DNA of 34,566 nt from Poteriospumella lacustris (lineage: Eukaryota; Sar; Chrysophyceae; Chromulinales; Dinobryaceae): NCBI GenBank assembly GCA_008000375.1, contig SMOI01000335.1, positions 1 to 34,566 of the forward strand, written 5' to 3'. A program made the translations under genes and the position numbers. The notes beneath the pieces are model-generated. The model made no database searches, was not told the origin of the DNA, and was given only the letters and a program-made list of their open reading frames with translations. Positions 1 to 9,021 of this stretch are shown piece by piece; the stretch's first letter is position 1, and each line of letters starts with the position of its first letter.

Positions 1-2
1 AT

Positions 3-134
3 GCAGAGAACCAGGTGTTGGTGGCTGAGGCGGGTGCGATCGGTCCGTTGGTGCGGCTGTTGGGAGACGGCGATGTCGAAGTGAGACAGATTGCAGAGGC
101 TTTGTTGAGCATGTTAAAGGACCGGACAGGCTAG
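3..134 (+). CDS. C-terminal fragment of an armadillo-repeat protein
   Basis: The window opens inside a gene. The frame starting at base 3 is open for 43 codons to a TAG at 132-134 and reads ENQVLVAEAGAIGPLVRLLG, then a second helix ending ALLSMLKDRTG. The run 'N...EAGAI.PLV.LL..GD..V' is the classical armadillo consensus for helices H2-H3, as in Vac8- or importin-like ARM proteins. Only the last repeat and a very short tail are present, so the total repeat number and function cannot be read; ARM arrays generally act as protein-binding scaffolds. The 5' part lies outside the window. The family call is firm for such a short piece because the spacing and hydrophobic pattern are canonical. Confidence 0.75.
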   Translation, partial: AENQVLVAEAGAIGPLVRLLGDGDVEVRQIAEALLSMLKDRTG

Positions 135-775
135 TGTTTTTAGTTGGTTCGATTGTGTCAGATTCGGTTTGTCGCTGGTGGGCATTGCAAGTGTGGCGAT
201 GGACGGCTGTTGGTTTCGGTACAATTTGAACATTCCTGTTGCGGTAGTGCCATTTTTGTTCTATGTTTGCGTCTGCGTTCGTCTGCGTTCGGTATTTTGT
301 TTGTTTTACGTTTCACGTGTTATTCAAATGCTGTTGTACAACTCGTCTGGTGGTCCTAACCCTAGCCCAAACCAGATCTGGTTGGTTGATTTGATACGGG
401 TGGTCTTGTTGGTTTGCGCTGTGGAAGCTCCACGCGCGCGAATTCTCCGCTACGCTTCGCGATTCGCGACTCCATGAATGCGGACTATATTTATCTGGAA
501 GTACTTAAGATCTATTTAAGGCGACAGAGAAAGATATTCGGGGGGGGGCTCTTCATAATCATAATTGAATCTCAAAGGTAGGGCTCAAGTGTCTTCTATA
601 CTCTAACCCTATCCCTAACCAACCCTAACTCACTTGAAGCGTTGGTACATCGCAGGCTTCGCCGCTACGTTATGGCCGCTGCCTCTTTTCACTTTACCCT
701 GCCAGAAACCTTTACATCCGTTGAGTGTTCAGGTGTGTATGCAACCAAATGGAAAATTAGAGCTCACATCAGTTG
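135..775. other. Intergenic spacer between two convergent genes
   Basis: These 641 bases lie between the end of the ARM gene and the end of the coiled-coil gene. They are clearly less GC-rich than most of the window and contain a run of nine G at about 541-549 and a CCCTAA-like tract at 604-630. The open stretches here are short, overlap in several frames, begin with non-ATG codons or have no family-like pattern. I see no RNA gene or conserved coding exon. Confidence 0.6.
604..630 (+). repeat. Short degenerate telomere-like tract
   Basis: Three closely spaced ACCCTA/ATCCCTAA-type motifs occur within 27 bases, with a looser relative (CCTAACCCTAG) near 355-365. This resembles the C-rich strand of a TTAGGG-type telomere repeat, but it is imperfect and too short to be a telomere. 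It could be an interstitial remnant or a telobox-like promoter or terminator motif. Confidence 0.4.
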
Positions 776-2028
776 TTATGTGTTATAAACAAGAATCAGA
801 CGATCGAACAAGACGCAAAATGTTTTTAAATCCAGTCTAACATCGGTAATCACGGATGGTCTGTGGCCCTGTGCATCGTCAACACGAGACTCAGGTTCGC
901 TTGCGTCAACGGCATCCGCCAGTCTCTCTTCAGCCGTGTCCTCATCGTAGAATCTGAAAGCATCTGCGATTTCGAGGCTAGGTCGACCAGGTTTGAGGGT
1001 CGGCTCATTCGGTTGTATTAGATCGCTTTGAACTGAAGCGAGATGCTGCGCCAGTACTTCGCTTGTCAGCCAATTACTCTGTTTCCGCGTCGCTGAAGAA
1101 TCTTCAATCGGAAGCATCCACGGTCGCATTGCGGCTGCGGCTCTTTGTAAAGAAAGTGATGCCGATGGATCGCCATTTGTTTCCCTCAGGAAAGCTTCAG
1201 TCTACAGAGATGGCAGTCGTAAGCAAAAGATATCCAGTCGTAAGCAAAAGTCGTAAGCTAAACGTAAAAGATGCTTACCTGAAATCCAAATCCGCCGTGA
1301 AAGCGCCGCAGAGCCTCTCGTTGCGACAAGAACTCTTCGCGCATCAGCTGCTGTCGATATCTCTCACTGCGATACTGCTGCTCGACACTGTCAGTGACGC
1401 CGATGATATGATCTCGCTCCCGCAACAGCTGTGACAGTTGTTTCCGATAAGACGAAGCGTCCTGAAGCAATTGATTCATCTCACGCTTCTCCGCTTCAAC
1501 GGCATCGGCACGAAGCTTATGCGACGCTACCGATAGGTTAATCTCCTCTTTTAGGCGATCCTTTACGTCATCGATGGCATGCCAAATCAGCGGCGATCCA
1601 TCTTGACCGTTTCCAGTTGCTTTTGACAACTTCGCAGTTGTCTTTTTGCTTTTCGTTGCTACAGCTTCTCGCCAACGCACCTCTTTCTCAAAGGTGAATA
1701 ATGCTGCTCGAATATCTTGCATCAAGATTTGCATTTCAAGTTTTTCGTTGGCCACACGGAATTGTTCGTCGTTTAAATCAGAGCTCGGGCCATCGTGCGA
1801 ATTAGAAAAATGCAAGCGCAACTCAGGATCTGGATCAACCTGCAAGCGATGATGTTTCGCTTCCCGTAGTTTCGCCATCTTGGAATCGATCTCTTGCGTT
1901 ATTGACTCTGTAAGATCCAAAAGTGTCCCCTTTTGGGCCTTCAGCTCGCGGACTTTGTCCCGAAGCTCGCCAATGTCGAGGTGGGGCGCACACTTGCATG
2001 TTTCCGAGTTTCGACAACCGCAATTCAT
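776..2028 (-). CDS. Coiled-coil protein with Cys-rich N-terminus, two exons
   Basis: Exon 1 is 2028-1279 and exon 2 is 1201-776, giving 391 residues. The 77-nt intron (1278-1202) has donor CAG|GTAAGC and acceptor CTGTAG|ACT and keeps phase 0. The start ATG at 2028 opens with MNCGCRNSETCKC, a CxC...CxC cluster that may bind metal or be lipid-modified. Residues ~20-65 and ~165-245 are charged heptad-like helices rich in E, K, R and L, such as RDKVRELKAQKGTLLDL and SEREALRR-type segments near the exon end (SQREALRRF). A basic stretch (KSKKTTAKLSK) lies in the middle. The tail is acidic. I do not recognise a named family. The gene is divergent from the NEK kinase across 383 bp, so the two may be co-expressed; a cytoskeletal or flagellar structural role is possible but only inferred. 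Confidence 0.7.
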
Positions 2029-2411
2029 TGTTGCTGAACACAGAGACTTTGCAAAAGTGTGAAGGTCGTAAAATTGAAAGGCCAGACGATCGATTTGATT
2101 GCCTCGATTTACGATGGGAACGGCGCAATGGAAGAGCGCCCCCTTCGTGTACTAACCATCTCACCGATTGACCCTGGTGTGCTCTATGCATACCGGAGTT
2201 TGTGTACCAGTGATTGTCCCCGCGGTTGAAACGGCGATGGGCGGTTTCAATTCCTGCGCAGTCGACGTTGTCGACGACCATTTCAAGTGAAGTGACTTCG
2301 GACTTCTTGGAACTTCCTAAGTTCACAATTTCCTGCGACCATCAGAATTTCGGGTCGTCTCTACTGCCCATCTTTTGTTCGGTGTGGCAACAGCTCCAAG
2401 CAGAGTTGGCT
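2029..2411. promoter_or_regulatory. Shared divergent promoter region (coiled-coil gene / NEK kinase)
   Basis: This 383-bp interval separates two start codons pointing away from each other and should hold both 5' UTRs and both promoters. The kinase frame stays open upstream to 2214 without an ATG, so ATG 2412 is the natural start. No TATA box stands out. Confidence 0.5.
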
Positions 2412-4946
2412 ATGTCGAAAGAAAAGTTTGCATCTGCCAAATTTTCAGATTTCAGTGACTTATCGGAACTGTACCGATCTCACAGTGGGGCGATATACAA
2501 AGGAAAATTCAAGTATGACAACAAGTTCTATGTTTTGAAGGAGAAGAAATTGTCCGAGCTCGGTCGGGCGAAGGATGTAATGAACGAAGTGAAGTTACTG
2601 TTGCAATTGCGCCACGTGAACGTTGTGCAGTGCGAAGGCTGGTTTCGAGACATTGAGCGAGGTACTCTGTTCATCGTCCTTGAATACTGTGGAGGCGGCG
2701 ACTTGAGTCAAATCATTGAACAACGAAAGCGCATGCGTCGCCGCTTCAGCGAGTCGGAGATTTGGTTTATCTTCAAGCAGATTTGTCAGGGGGTCTGCCA
2801 CTTGCACCAAAACGGGATCATCCACCGCGATATCAAAGCATTGAACGTGTTTTACGACCCACCGCACGAGAGGTACAAAATTGGAGACTTAGGCGTGAGC
2901 CGGCAGCTGAGCGAGCAGACAATGATGGTGAAGACCTTTTATGGCACGCCGCTGTACCTGAGCCCAGAGCTGGTGGAGAACCGCGCGTACAACGAGAAAA
3001 CGGACATTTGGAGCTTGGGGGTTCTGCTGTACGAGCTATGTGCCCTGCAGCCCCCCTTTCGCGCGGGAACATTGATGGAACTCGCCAAATTGGTCGTGGC
3101 GGGCGTGTACGAGCCCGTGAGTGACAGATATTCGCCCGTTCTGCACCGCTGTCTCTCGTGGATGCTCACGAAGGACTACCGCAAGCGGCCGAGCATCGTA
3201 GAGCTCTTGGACTACATGGATCGGAAGCTGGATCTTCCACCGTGGCGCGACCCCCCTGCCGTGGACGACGCGGACGACGACGATGAGACGAACAGCGCTG
3301 GTTCCGACGGGGACGACGCGACTCAGTCCGAAGACAGCATCGACGGTGGCCGCCCGAGATCGGAAGCCCCCGCAGGTCGCCAGGTCCATGCCGTGGGCGT
3401 TGGTCGCGCGGCCGCTCTGCGTCCTTCGGCCCCTCCGACCTCAATGGGCGCCTCGTTCAGCAACGCCTCTCAGCCGAGGGACCTGCCTGCTGCGAAAGCT
3501 GTCGAGCCAGACGTGGTGCGAGACTCGCTGGACCCGGTGGTACCGGTCGCTCTCGCCGCCGCTGGAAAACTTCACGCGGACACCGAGCGTGGAAAAGGAC
3601 CGGGCGTCTCTCCAGGCCAACGGATCCGCCGCGGGTCGCCTAAGGCGTCGCCTCCGAAGGCAGAAGCGAGGAATGGCGGCGAAGACACCGACGAGGGCGA
3701 CAGTACGGAAGAGGACGCGCACGACGACGTCCTGGTGCTCGTGCACAAAGCCAAATGTGTCGCGCGGCACCGCAGAGAGTCCATGCGACTGCGGAAGCTT
3801 CTTCAGACGCGGGACTTTCTCCTTTCTTCGGCTGCCGCGGAGAACGTTTGCGAACGAATCGGACGGGAGTTGGAGTTGCTGCGGAAGGATTTGCAGTGGC
3901 TCGAGTCGGCTGTGACCAGCGGATCGCTGCCGCTTCGCGTTGCGCATCGACTAAAAGTTGCAGCGACGCAGAAGACACAGCACGAGCCTGCGGATCTGGA
4001 GAAGCCGCCGCCCGCACCGGTCGTGTCGGAGGACTTGCCGGTGTATCTGCAGCCAGGCCCGCGATCCATTCTGAAGCAGAAGCGGGACGACAAAGGGCAA
4101 ACGAGTGCAGCGCTGATGGACGCCGCTGGTGCGAGGCGAGTCGTGCCGTTGGACATTCCTGCGAAGCCAGTCGCTGCTGCGAGAGAGGATTTCCTTCTGC
4201 CGCCCGCCAGCCAACACCGCCAGGAGCAGCGCCAGGAGCCGGAGCGCATGCACTCAGCGGAGGGCGTGACTCGAAAGACGCGAACGGAGAAGAAGAACGT
4301 GTTCGTGGTCAACGTGCATGTGGACGGCGCCGCTGTGCCGTCCTCTGCGGTCGCTGGCGGCGACACAAAGGCGCCTGACGCGGACGGTGGCGCTGGTCGC
4401 AACGGTGTGGAGTTTGATTCCAAGCAGTACTACAGCCACCTCCGAAGGCCTATGCTGGGAACGGAGTCGACGTCCAGGGTGAATGCGGCGCCTCCTCCGT
4501 CGCAGAGAGATGTCCTGGCGGAGCGGGTGAAGCGCGCCGCGCTGGAAGAGCCGTTGGAAGGGCTGTGCCTCCCGTCGATGTCCGTCAAGTCGCGACCGAG
4601 AACTGCCCCCGTGCAGCGAGAGCTTGTGAGTGATCGGCAGCGACTCTATTCGCACGGGCGACACATTTCCGACATCTGCGCGGTCTTCGAGAAGGACGAC
4701 CGGTTTCACCGCGTCGCTTCCCACGTGGGCGACCTGTTGGCAGACGGTGCCGCGAATGGGAAAGACTCTCGTCGTGGCAGCGGCGCAGCGCATCCAGAGA
4801 CTGGGTCGGGGGCAGTGACTGCCGCCCCGCCGCCACAAGTGGTCGCGCCTGATCCGCCGGCGAAGGCTCTCGCCAGCGGCAAAGAGGCCGCGCAGAGCAT
4901 CAAGCGGAAGCAGCACCGCACGTACAACATTTTGACCGGCGCTTGA
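2412..4946 (+). CDS. NEK-family (NIMA-related) Ser/Thr protein kinase
   Basis: Single exon, 844 residues, starting at ATG 2412. The kinase domain spans about residues 18-275. The glycine loop is degenerate (HSGAIYKG). The ATP-anchoring lysine is in YVLKEKK (K43) and the alpha-C glutamate is in MNEVKLL. The catalytic loop is HRDIKALNVF (H138-R139-D140, K142, N145), the metal motif is DLG (159-161) rather than DFG, and the activation loop ends in GTPLYLSPE (E186). HRDIKxxN[IV]F, DLG and the YLSPE ending are typical of NEK kinases, which act in mitotic entry and in cilium/flagellum assembly. The ~570-residue tail has an Asp-rich stretch (~282-305), a predicted coiled coil at ~443-520, and a low-complexity basic remainder ending in HRTYNILTGA. 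No C-terminal RCC1 repeats are seen, which argues against a NEK8/9 type. GC content rises sharply in the tail. The gene converges on the CDKL gene. Confidence 0.88.
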   Translation: MSKEKFASAKFSDFSDLSELYRSHSGAIYKGKFKYDNKFYVLKEKKLSELGRAKDVMNEVKLLLQLRHVNVVQCEGWFRDIERGTLFIVLEYCGGGDLSQIIEQRKRMRRRFSESEIWFIFKQICQGVCHLHQNGIIHRDIKALNVFYDPPHERYKIGDLGVSRQLSEQTMMVKTFYGTPLYLSPELVENRAYNEKTDIWSLGVLLYELCALQPPFRAGTLMELAKLVVAGVYEPVSDRYSPVLHRCLSWMLTKDYRKRPSIVELLDYMDRKLDLPPWRDPPAVDDADDDDETNSAGSDGDDATQSEDSIDGGRPRSEAPAGRQVHAVGVGRAAALRPSAPPTSMGASFSNASQPRDLPAAKAVEPDVVRDSLDPVVPVALAAAGKLHADTERGKGPGVSPGQRIRRGSPKASPPKAEARNGGEDTDEGDSTEEDAHDDVLVLVHKAKCVARHRRESMRLRKLLQTRDFLLSSAAAENVCERIGRELELLRKDLQWLESAVTSGSLPLRVAHRLKVAATQKTQHEPADLEKPPPAPVVSEDLPVYLQPGPRSILKQKRDDKGQTSAALMDAAGARRVVPLDIPAKPVAAAREDFLLPPASQHRQEQRQEPERMHSAEGVTRKTRTEKKNVFVVNVHVDGAAVPSSAVAGGDTKAPDADGGAGRNGVEFDSKQYYSHLRRPMLGTESTSRVNAAPPPSQRDVLAERVKRAALEEPLEGLCLPSMSVKSRPRTAPVQRELVSDRQRLYSHGRHISDICAVFEKDDRFHRVASHVGDLLADGAANGKDSRRGSGAAHPETGSGAVTAAPPPQVVAPDPPAKALASGKEAAQSIKRKQHRTYNILTGA

Positions 4947-5983
4947 GACGTCAGTGGCCCGCGACGTGTCTCACGGTGGCGCTTGGCTCTGCCGCAGACG
5001 GATCGTCTTTGAACTCGCCTCTCTCTGCTGCGCGGGCAGCTCACGAGCGAAGTGCTCTCGCTTCTCGCCACCCACAACGGTTGGCATATCGTCTGCTGCG
5101 GTCGCCGTGCTGCCGCTTCTTGTCGCCCTGACCGTCGGTGACGCGTTTCCTGTGCGCCACCAGTGCGGCGACGGCGACCTGCTTTCGTTCCGCTTCCTCC
5201 TGCCCGCTGTGGCTGCCGCGTCTGGACCACTGAACGTGCAGACGTGTGTCGAACGAACCTGTAACACTGAGAAGCTCATTATCCTTCAACACAACACACC
5301 CGCTGCGTCTGTTACCCGTGTCGTTGTTCTCTGAACAGCTCCAGCGCTCTTTACATGCGACGGCGGCGGACGTGAGCTGGACGGCTGAGCGCGCAGACGG
5401 TTCGGCGAGGGGTGAGCGGCCCCCACGGTACGCGCCGTTGGCCCCGGCCGTGCTGAGCCTGGCCCTACTACCCCTGGCACAGCCCCGGCGGGTCCGCACT
5501 GGTCGAGCTGCACGTTGGACGACATCAGTGAACCATTATCGTAAAAATGTAATTCAACCGGCGCGACGAAGGACTCTCCTCGCCTGTTGCCCCTTCGGCG
5601 GAGCCTTCGCCAGCTGAGCACTTCGCCGGGTGAGGGCGGCGATGTGGGGGCACAGCGCGCACACTCTCCCAGACCGTCGGTCCTGGAGAAGCGTCTCTCC
5701 GCTGCCGTCGACGCGCCGAGAGCAACAGACTCGCTCCACACCCGTCGCAGTGCGGGCGAAGGTCCGTCTCGGTAGATGAGTCAGTGTGCGCGGCCGTCAC
5801 CGGCTTCTCGCTCAGCTGAACGGGCCGGACTCTGTCCGGACAAGGGCCGACAGACACGCGAGTCGCTCGTTGCGCCAGTTGAATTACATTTTTACAATAA
5901 TGATTCACTAATGTGTCCCCGTCAACAGACTCGACTGGCAGCTCGACCGTCAGCAGCAGCTGCTCGACCGATGCACCGCCGCA
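4947..5983. other. Convergent spacer between NEK and CDKL kinase genes
   Basis: These 1,037 bases contain both 3' UTRs. The open frames overlap on both strands without conserved motifs. The only clear structure is an inverted-repeat element in the middle (5521-5917), annotated separately; the first ~570 bases hold nothing I can identify. Confidence 0.55.
5521..5917. mobile_element. MITE-like element with ~50-bp imperfect terminal inverted repeats
   Basis: The left arm (about 5521-5575) and the reverse complement of the right arm (about 5861-5917) share a core containing GTAAAAATGTAATTCAA, flanked by near-identical bases on both sides. Differences within the core arms are nearly all C/T or G/A transitions. 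Weaker mirror similarity continues inward for roughly 50 bases more (CAGCTGAGC in both arms). The ~290 bp between the arms has no transposase-like frame. A short non-autonomous DNA transposon fits best; a 3'-end hairpin shared by the two convergent transcripts is the alternative. Target-site duplications are not obvious. Confidence 0.55.
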
Positions 5984-8556
5984 TCATCGCCGCCCCATGA
6001 ACTGCTGCGGCGCTCCCGTTCCCCCGGCGCCGTTGTAAGGATGGTTCGGGTTCATGTGGTGGTGCCCGGGGTACATCAGGCCGTTGCTGTGGCCCCCGTG
6101 ACCCGCGTTCATCGGCGGATGCGGGTTCATCGGCATCGCCGCGTGATGTTGATGTTGGTGGTAGCCCGCCGTGGCTTGCGCGGCCAGCGCTTTGTAGCCA
6201 GCTTCGCCGGAGGCGTACGACAGCTGCGGCAGATTGCTGTTCATGTTGCCCACGCCGCCGTTGAGAGGAAAGAGGCGCGGGGAGAAGCCCGACGACCCGT
6301 TCGTTGCCGCTGGGGCGGGATAGCCGGCCATGGCCCGCCGACTGCTGCCCACGGCCGCCGCGTTGCCGCCACCGCTGCCGCTGGGGACGCCTCCGCCGTG
6401 CGTCGCGTTGTTGTTCTCCCACAGACCGGGCGGTCGCCCGTTGAGCCCGATGCCGTTCGCCGGCCCATTCATCGGGTTCTTTCCCACGTTGCCCACCGCC
6501 CCGTTGCCGCCCAGGCTCAGCGCCCCGATGCCCAAGCTGAGGCCCGGCGGCGTGTCGCCGAGGCCGCCCAGCGGAATGTTCATGTTCGGCAGCGGCATGT
6601 TCATGTGGATCGACCGCGGCGTCTTCCGCGTGGACAGCAGCGGGTCCATGCCGCCCAGCGGCTGCAGCGGGCCGCCGAAGAAGCCGGCGCCGTTCCCCGA
6701 AGGGCCATTGCCACTCGCGTGTTGGCTGTGCAGCGGCGACACCAACGGCAGCTCGTTCCCCGTCAGCGGGAGGGGCGTCAGCGGGTTCAGCGGGTTGATG
6801 ATGGGGTTCAAGCCCCCGACGCCCGCCGCGAGCACGTCGCCCGACACGAGGCCGTGCGACCTCCGCGTCGTGGCCGGCAGCTGCTTCCCCAGCGGCAGCT
6901 TCGTCGAAAACTCTCTGAACGCGCGGATCTCGCGCTCTCGCTGTCGCTCTCGTTCTCGCTCCGCCTCGCGGTCCAGCTCGCGCTGGCGGTCTTTGTCCTC
7001 GCTCTGGTACGAGCCGCTCTGGCTGCTGTTGCTGTTCTGGTGGAGGTGGCTGGGCGACATCGACGGCACCGGCAGCGTCGTCTCGGCCGGCGGCTCGCGG
7101 TCCCTCCGCCGACTGCGTTGTCTGCTGCTGGGCACTCCGTCTGTGTTCAACGGCCGCGTGAGCCGACGCGTCGGATGGGCGCGGCTCGCACGCAGCGCAG
7201 CTTACCTGGCGGGAGCGCCTTTCCGTCGAATGCGCCAGAGGCGGGCGGGCCGCCGACCTTGCCGTCCATCGCGGCGAGGTGGGCCACGTCTTTGTCCGTC
7301 TTGAAGTCCGCGGCGAAGAAGCCTCGCCCGGCCTGGGCCTGGGCCTGCAGCTGCTGCTGGTGCGGGTGTTGGCTGAGGCTGGCGTTGGGGTTGTTGGGGT
7401 TGTGCATGTGGATGTCGTAGGCGTACACGTCGTCGGTGTAGTCTTTGTAGCCGCCGAAGTTGCTCTTGTTGCCCATCGCGTCTGCACTGCTGCCGTTGCC
7501 GCTGAACTTGCTCTGCGCCTGTGCGTCCATCGATGGGGCGCCGCCGTTGTGGCTCAGGGCGGCGGGGAAGGAGGCCGTCGGCGGCTGGCCGCGGCTGGAC
7601 GCTTGTCCGCTCTGCAGCTCGTTGGGCGGCGTTTGCGCGGGCGCGACCGGGTTGGGGAACTGGTCGGCGAACTTGCGGTCCATCCCTTCGAAGTAGTTGT
7701 GCTGCAGGCACTGCTCGGCGGTGGGGCGGTCGGCCGGGTCCATGCCCAGCAGCCACTTCATGATGTTCAGCGCGCGCTTCGACAGCACCCCCACGTACTT
7801 CTTCTGCAGCGTCTCCGGCTTCGACATGTCGGGGAACTTGAGTCCCGCGAAGCGAGGATTGAGCATGAACATCTCCTGGTGCTCGGGGGTGAGCGGGCCC
7901 AGCACCTTCTGGATGATGTACAGCTGGTCCACCTCCGAGTCGCCCGGAAACAGCGCCTGCCCGTTCGACACCTCGCCCAGAATGCAGCCGATCGCCCACA
8001 TATCCACGCCGAAGCTGTAGTTGGCGGATCCTAAGAGAAGCTCGGGCGCGCGGTACCACCGCGTGGCGACGTAGTCGGTGAGCTCTTCGTTGTTTCGCGA
8101 GATCACTCGCGCGAAGCCGAAGTCGCACAGCTTCAGCGTCTTGGTGCGCAGGTTGATCAGGAGGTTCTCTGGTTTAATGTCGCGGTGTATCACTGAGTTG
8201 GAGTGGCACCAATGGATGGCCAGCACCAGTTGGTAGATGTACGCGCGCACGACCTCTGGATCCAATCCAGACGGCTGCTCCTCCAGCACTTCCAACAGGT
8301 TCTTGTCTGCAAATTCGAATACCAAATACAGCTTCGACTTCCGCTTGAAGGCTTCCTTCAGGCTGACGATGTTGTTGTGCTTCAACATCCGCAGGATCTT
8401 CACCTCCCGCAGCGTCGTCTTCCGCAGGATTTCGTCGTCCTCCGACTCCTTGAATTTCTTGATGGCCACCACTTCATTGCTTTCTTTGTTGCGGCATTTT
8501 AGCACCACGCCATAGGCTCCTTCGCCGACCACACCGAGGACCTCGTATTTGTTCAT
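5984..8556 (-). CDS. CDKL-type (cyclin-dependent kinase-like) protein kinase, two exons
   Basis: Exon 1 is 8556-7206 and exon 2 is 7140-5984, giving 835 residues. The 65-nt intron (7205-7141) has donor CCAG|GTAAGC and acceptor AACACAG|AC and is phase 1. The kinase domain covers residues ~4-290 with every hallmark: GEGAYG loop, VAIKKF lysine, TTLREVKIL in the place of the CDK PSTAIRE helix, HRDIKPEN catalytic loop, DFGFAR, and [13 protein letters not shown]. The T-D-Y activation-loop motif separates CDKL kinases from CDKs (T-loop T only) and MAPKs (TEY/TGY); the closest group is CDKL1-5. CDKL members control flagellar and ciliary length in algae, nematodes and mammals. The long tail is disordered: a Gln/His-rich part, a charged segment of alternating Arg and Glu (~residues 490-515), then Gly/Asn/Pro/Met-rich sequence. 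The start ATG begins MNKYEVLG, directly at the first kinase strand. Confidence 0.92.
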
Positions 8557-9021
8557 TCAACAACAGCACACAGTCGTCGCAGTCAGAGCCCACTCAAACG
8601 TCCACTTCTAACTCGTCGATGAGCGGAAGATCGATTCTGTCGATCCCCGCTACCAAGCGAACGGAGACGGTGCCAGGAAAGTGCTTGATGAGTGTTTCCC
8701 GCCAGGCTGGCCCCTTGTAAGTTATCGCGTCGACGATGGCAACAAACGATCGACGCCGCCGCGACCGCCGCCGCGTCGCAAATGTAACGGCGCCTTCGCC
8801 GAGCGAAACGGCAGCCGCCTGCACTCGCTGTACACTATAGTTCAGTTACAACCTCTATATACCGTATTGTGGACGCAATCTTTGTGTACCTCTGCACAAC
8901 CCAAACCCAGACCTGCCTACGCCTACACAGACTAACCCAGGTGGCGGCCGTCGTCGTCTGCGGCGCAGCGGGCACCGGGACACGGAGAACTCCTCTCGCC
9001 CGAACGGACATAGGCGCGGGC
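8557..9021. other. Spacer upstream of the CDKL gene with an unexplained open stretch
   Basis: These 465 bases run from the CDKL start to the stop of the large TPR gene, both on the minus strand, so they should hold the CDKL promoter and the 3' UTR of the large gene. An AT-rich patch with TATATA lies near 8855. On the minus strand 8824-8594 is open for 76 codons without an ATG and ends ...RIDLPLIDELEVDV. Its composition is protein-like, but I cannot connect it to a gene. Confidence 0.45.

Noticed and set aside
604-630. A true chromosome end at the left side
   Set aside because: The motifs are few and degenerate, and coding sequence (the ARM gene) continues to their left.
1835-2326. Minus-strand frame overlapping the N-terminus of the coiled-coil gene and its promoter
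   Set aside because: It has no conserved pattern and runs through the same bases as the better coding frame starting at ATG 2028.
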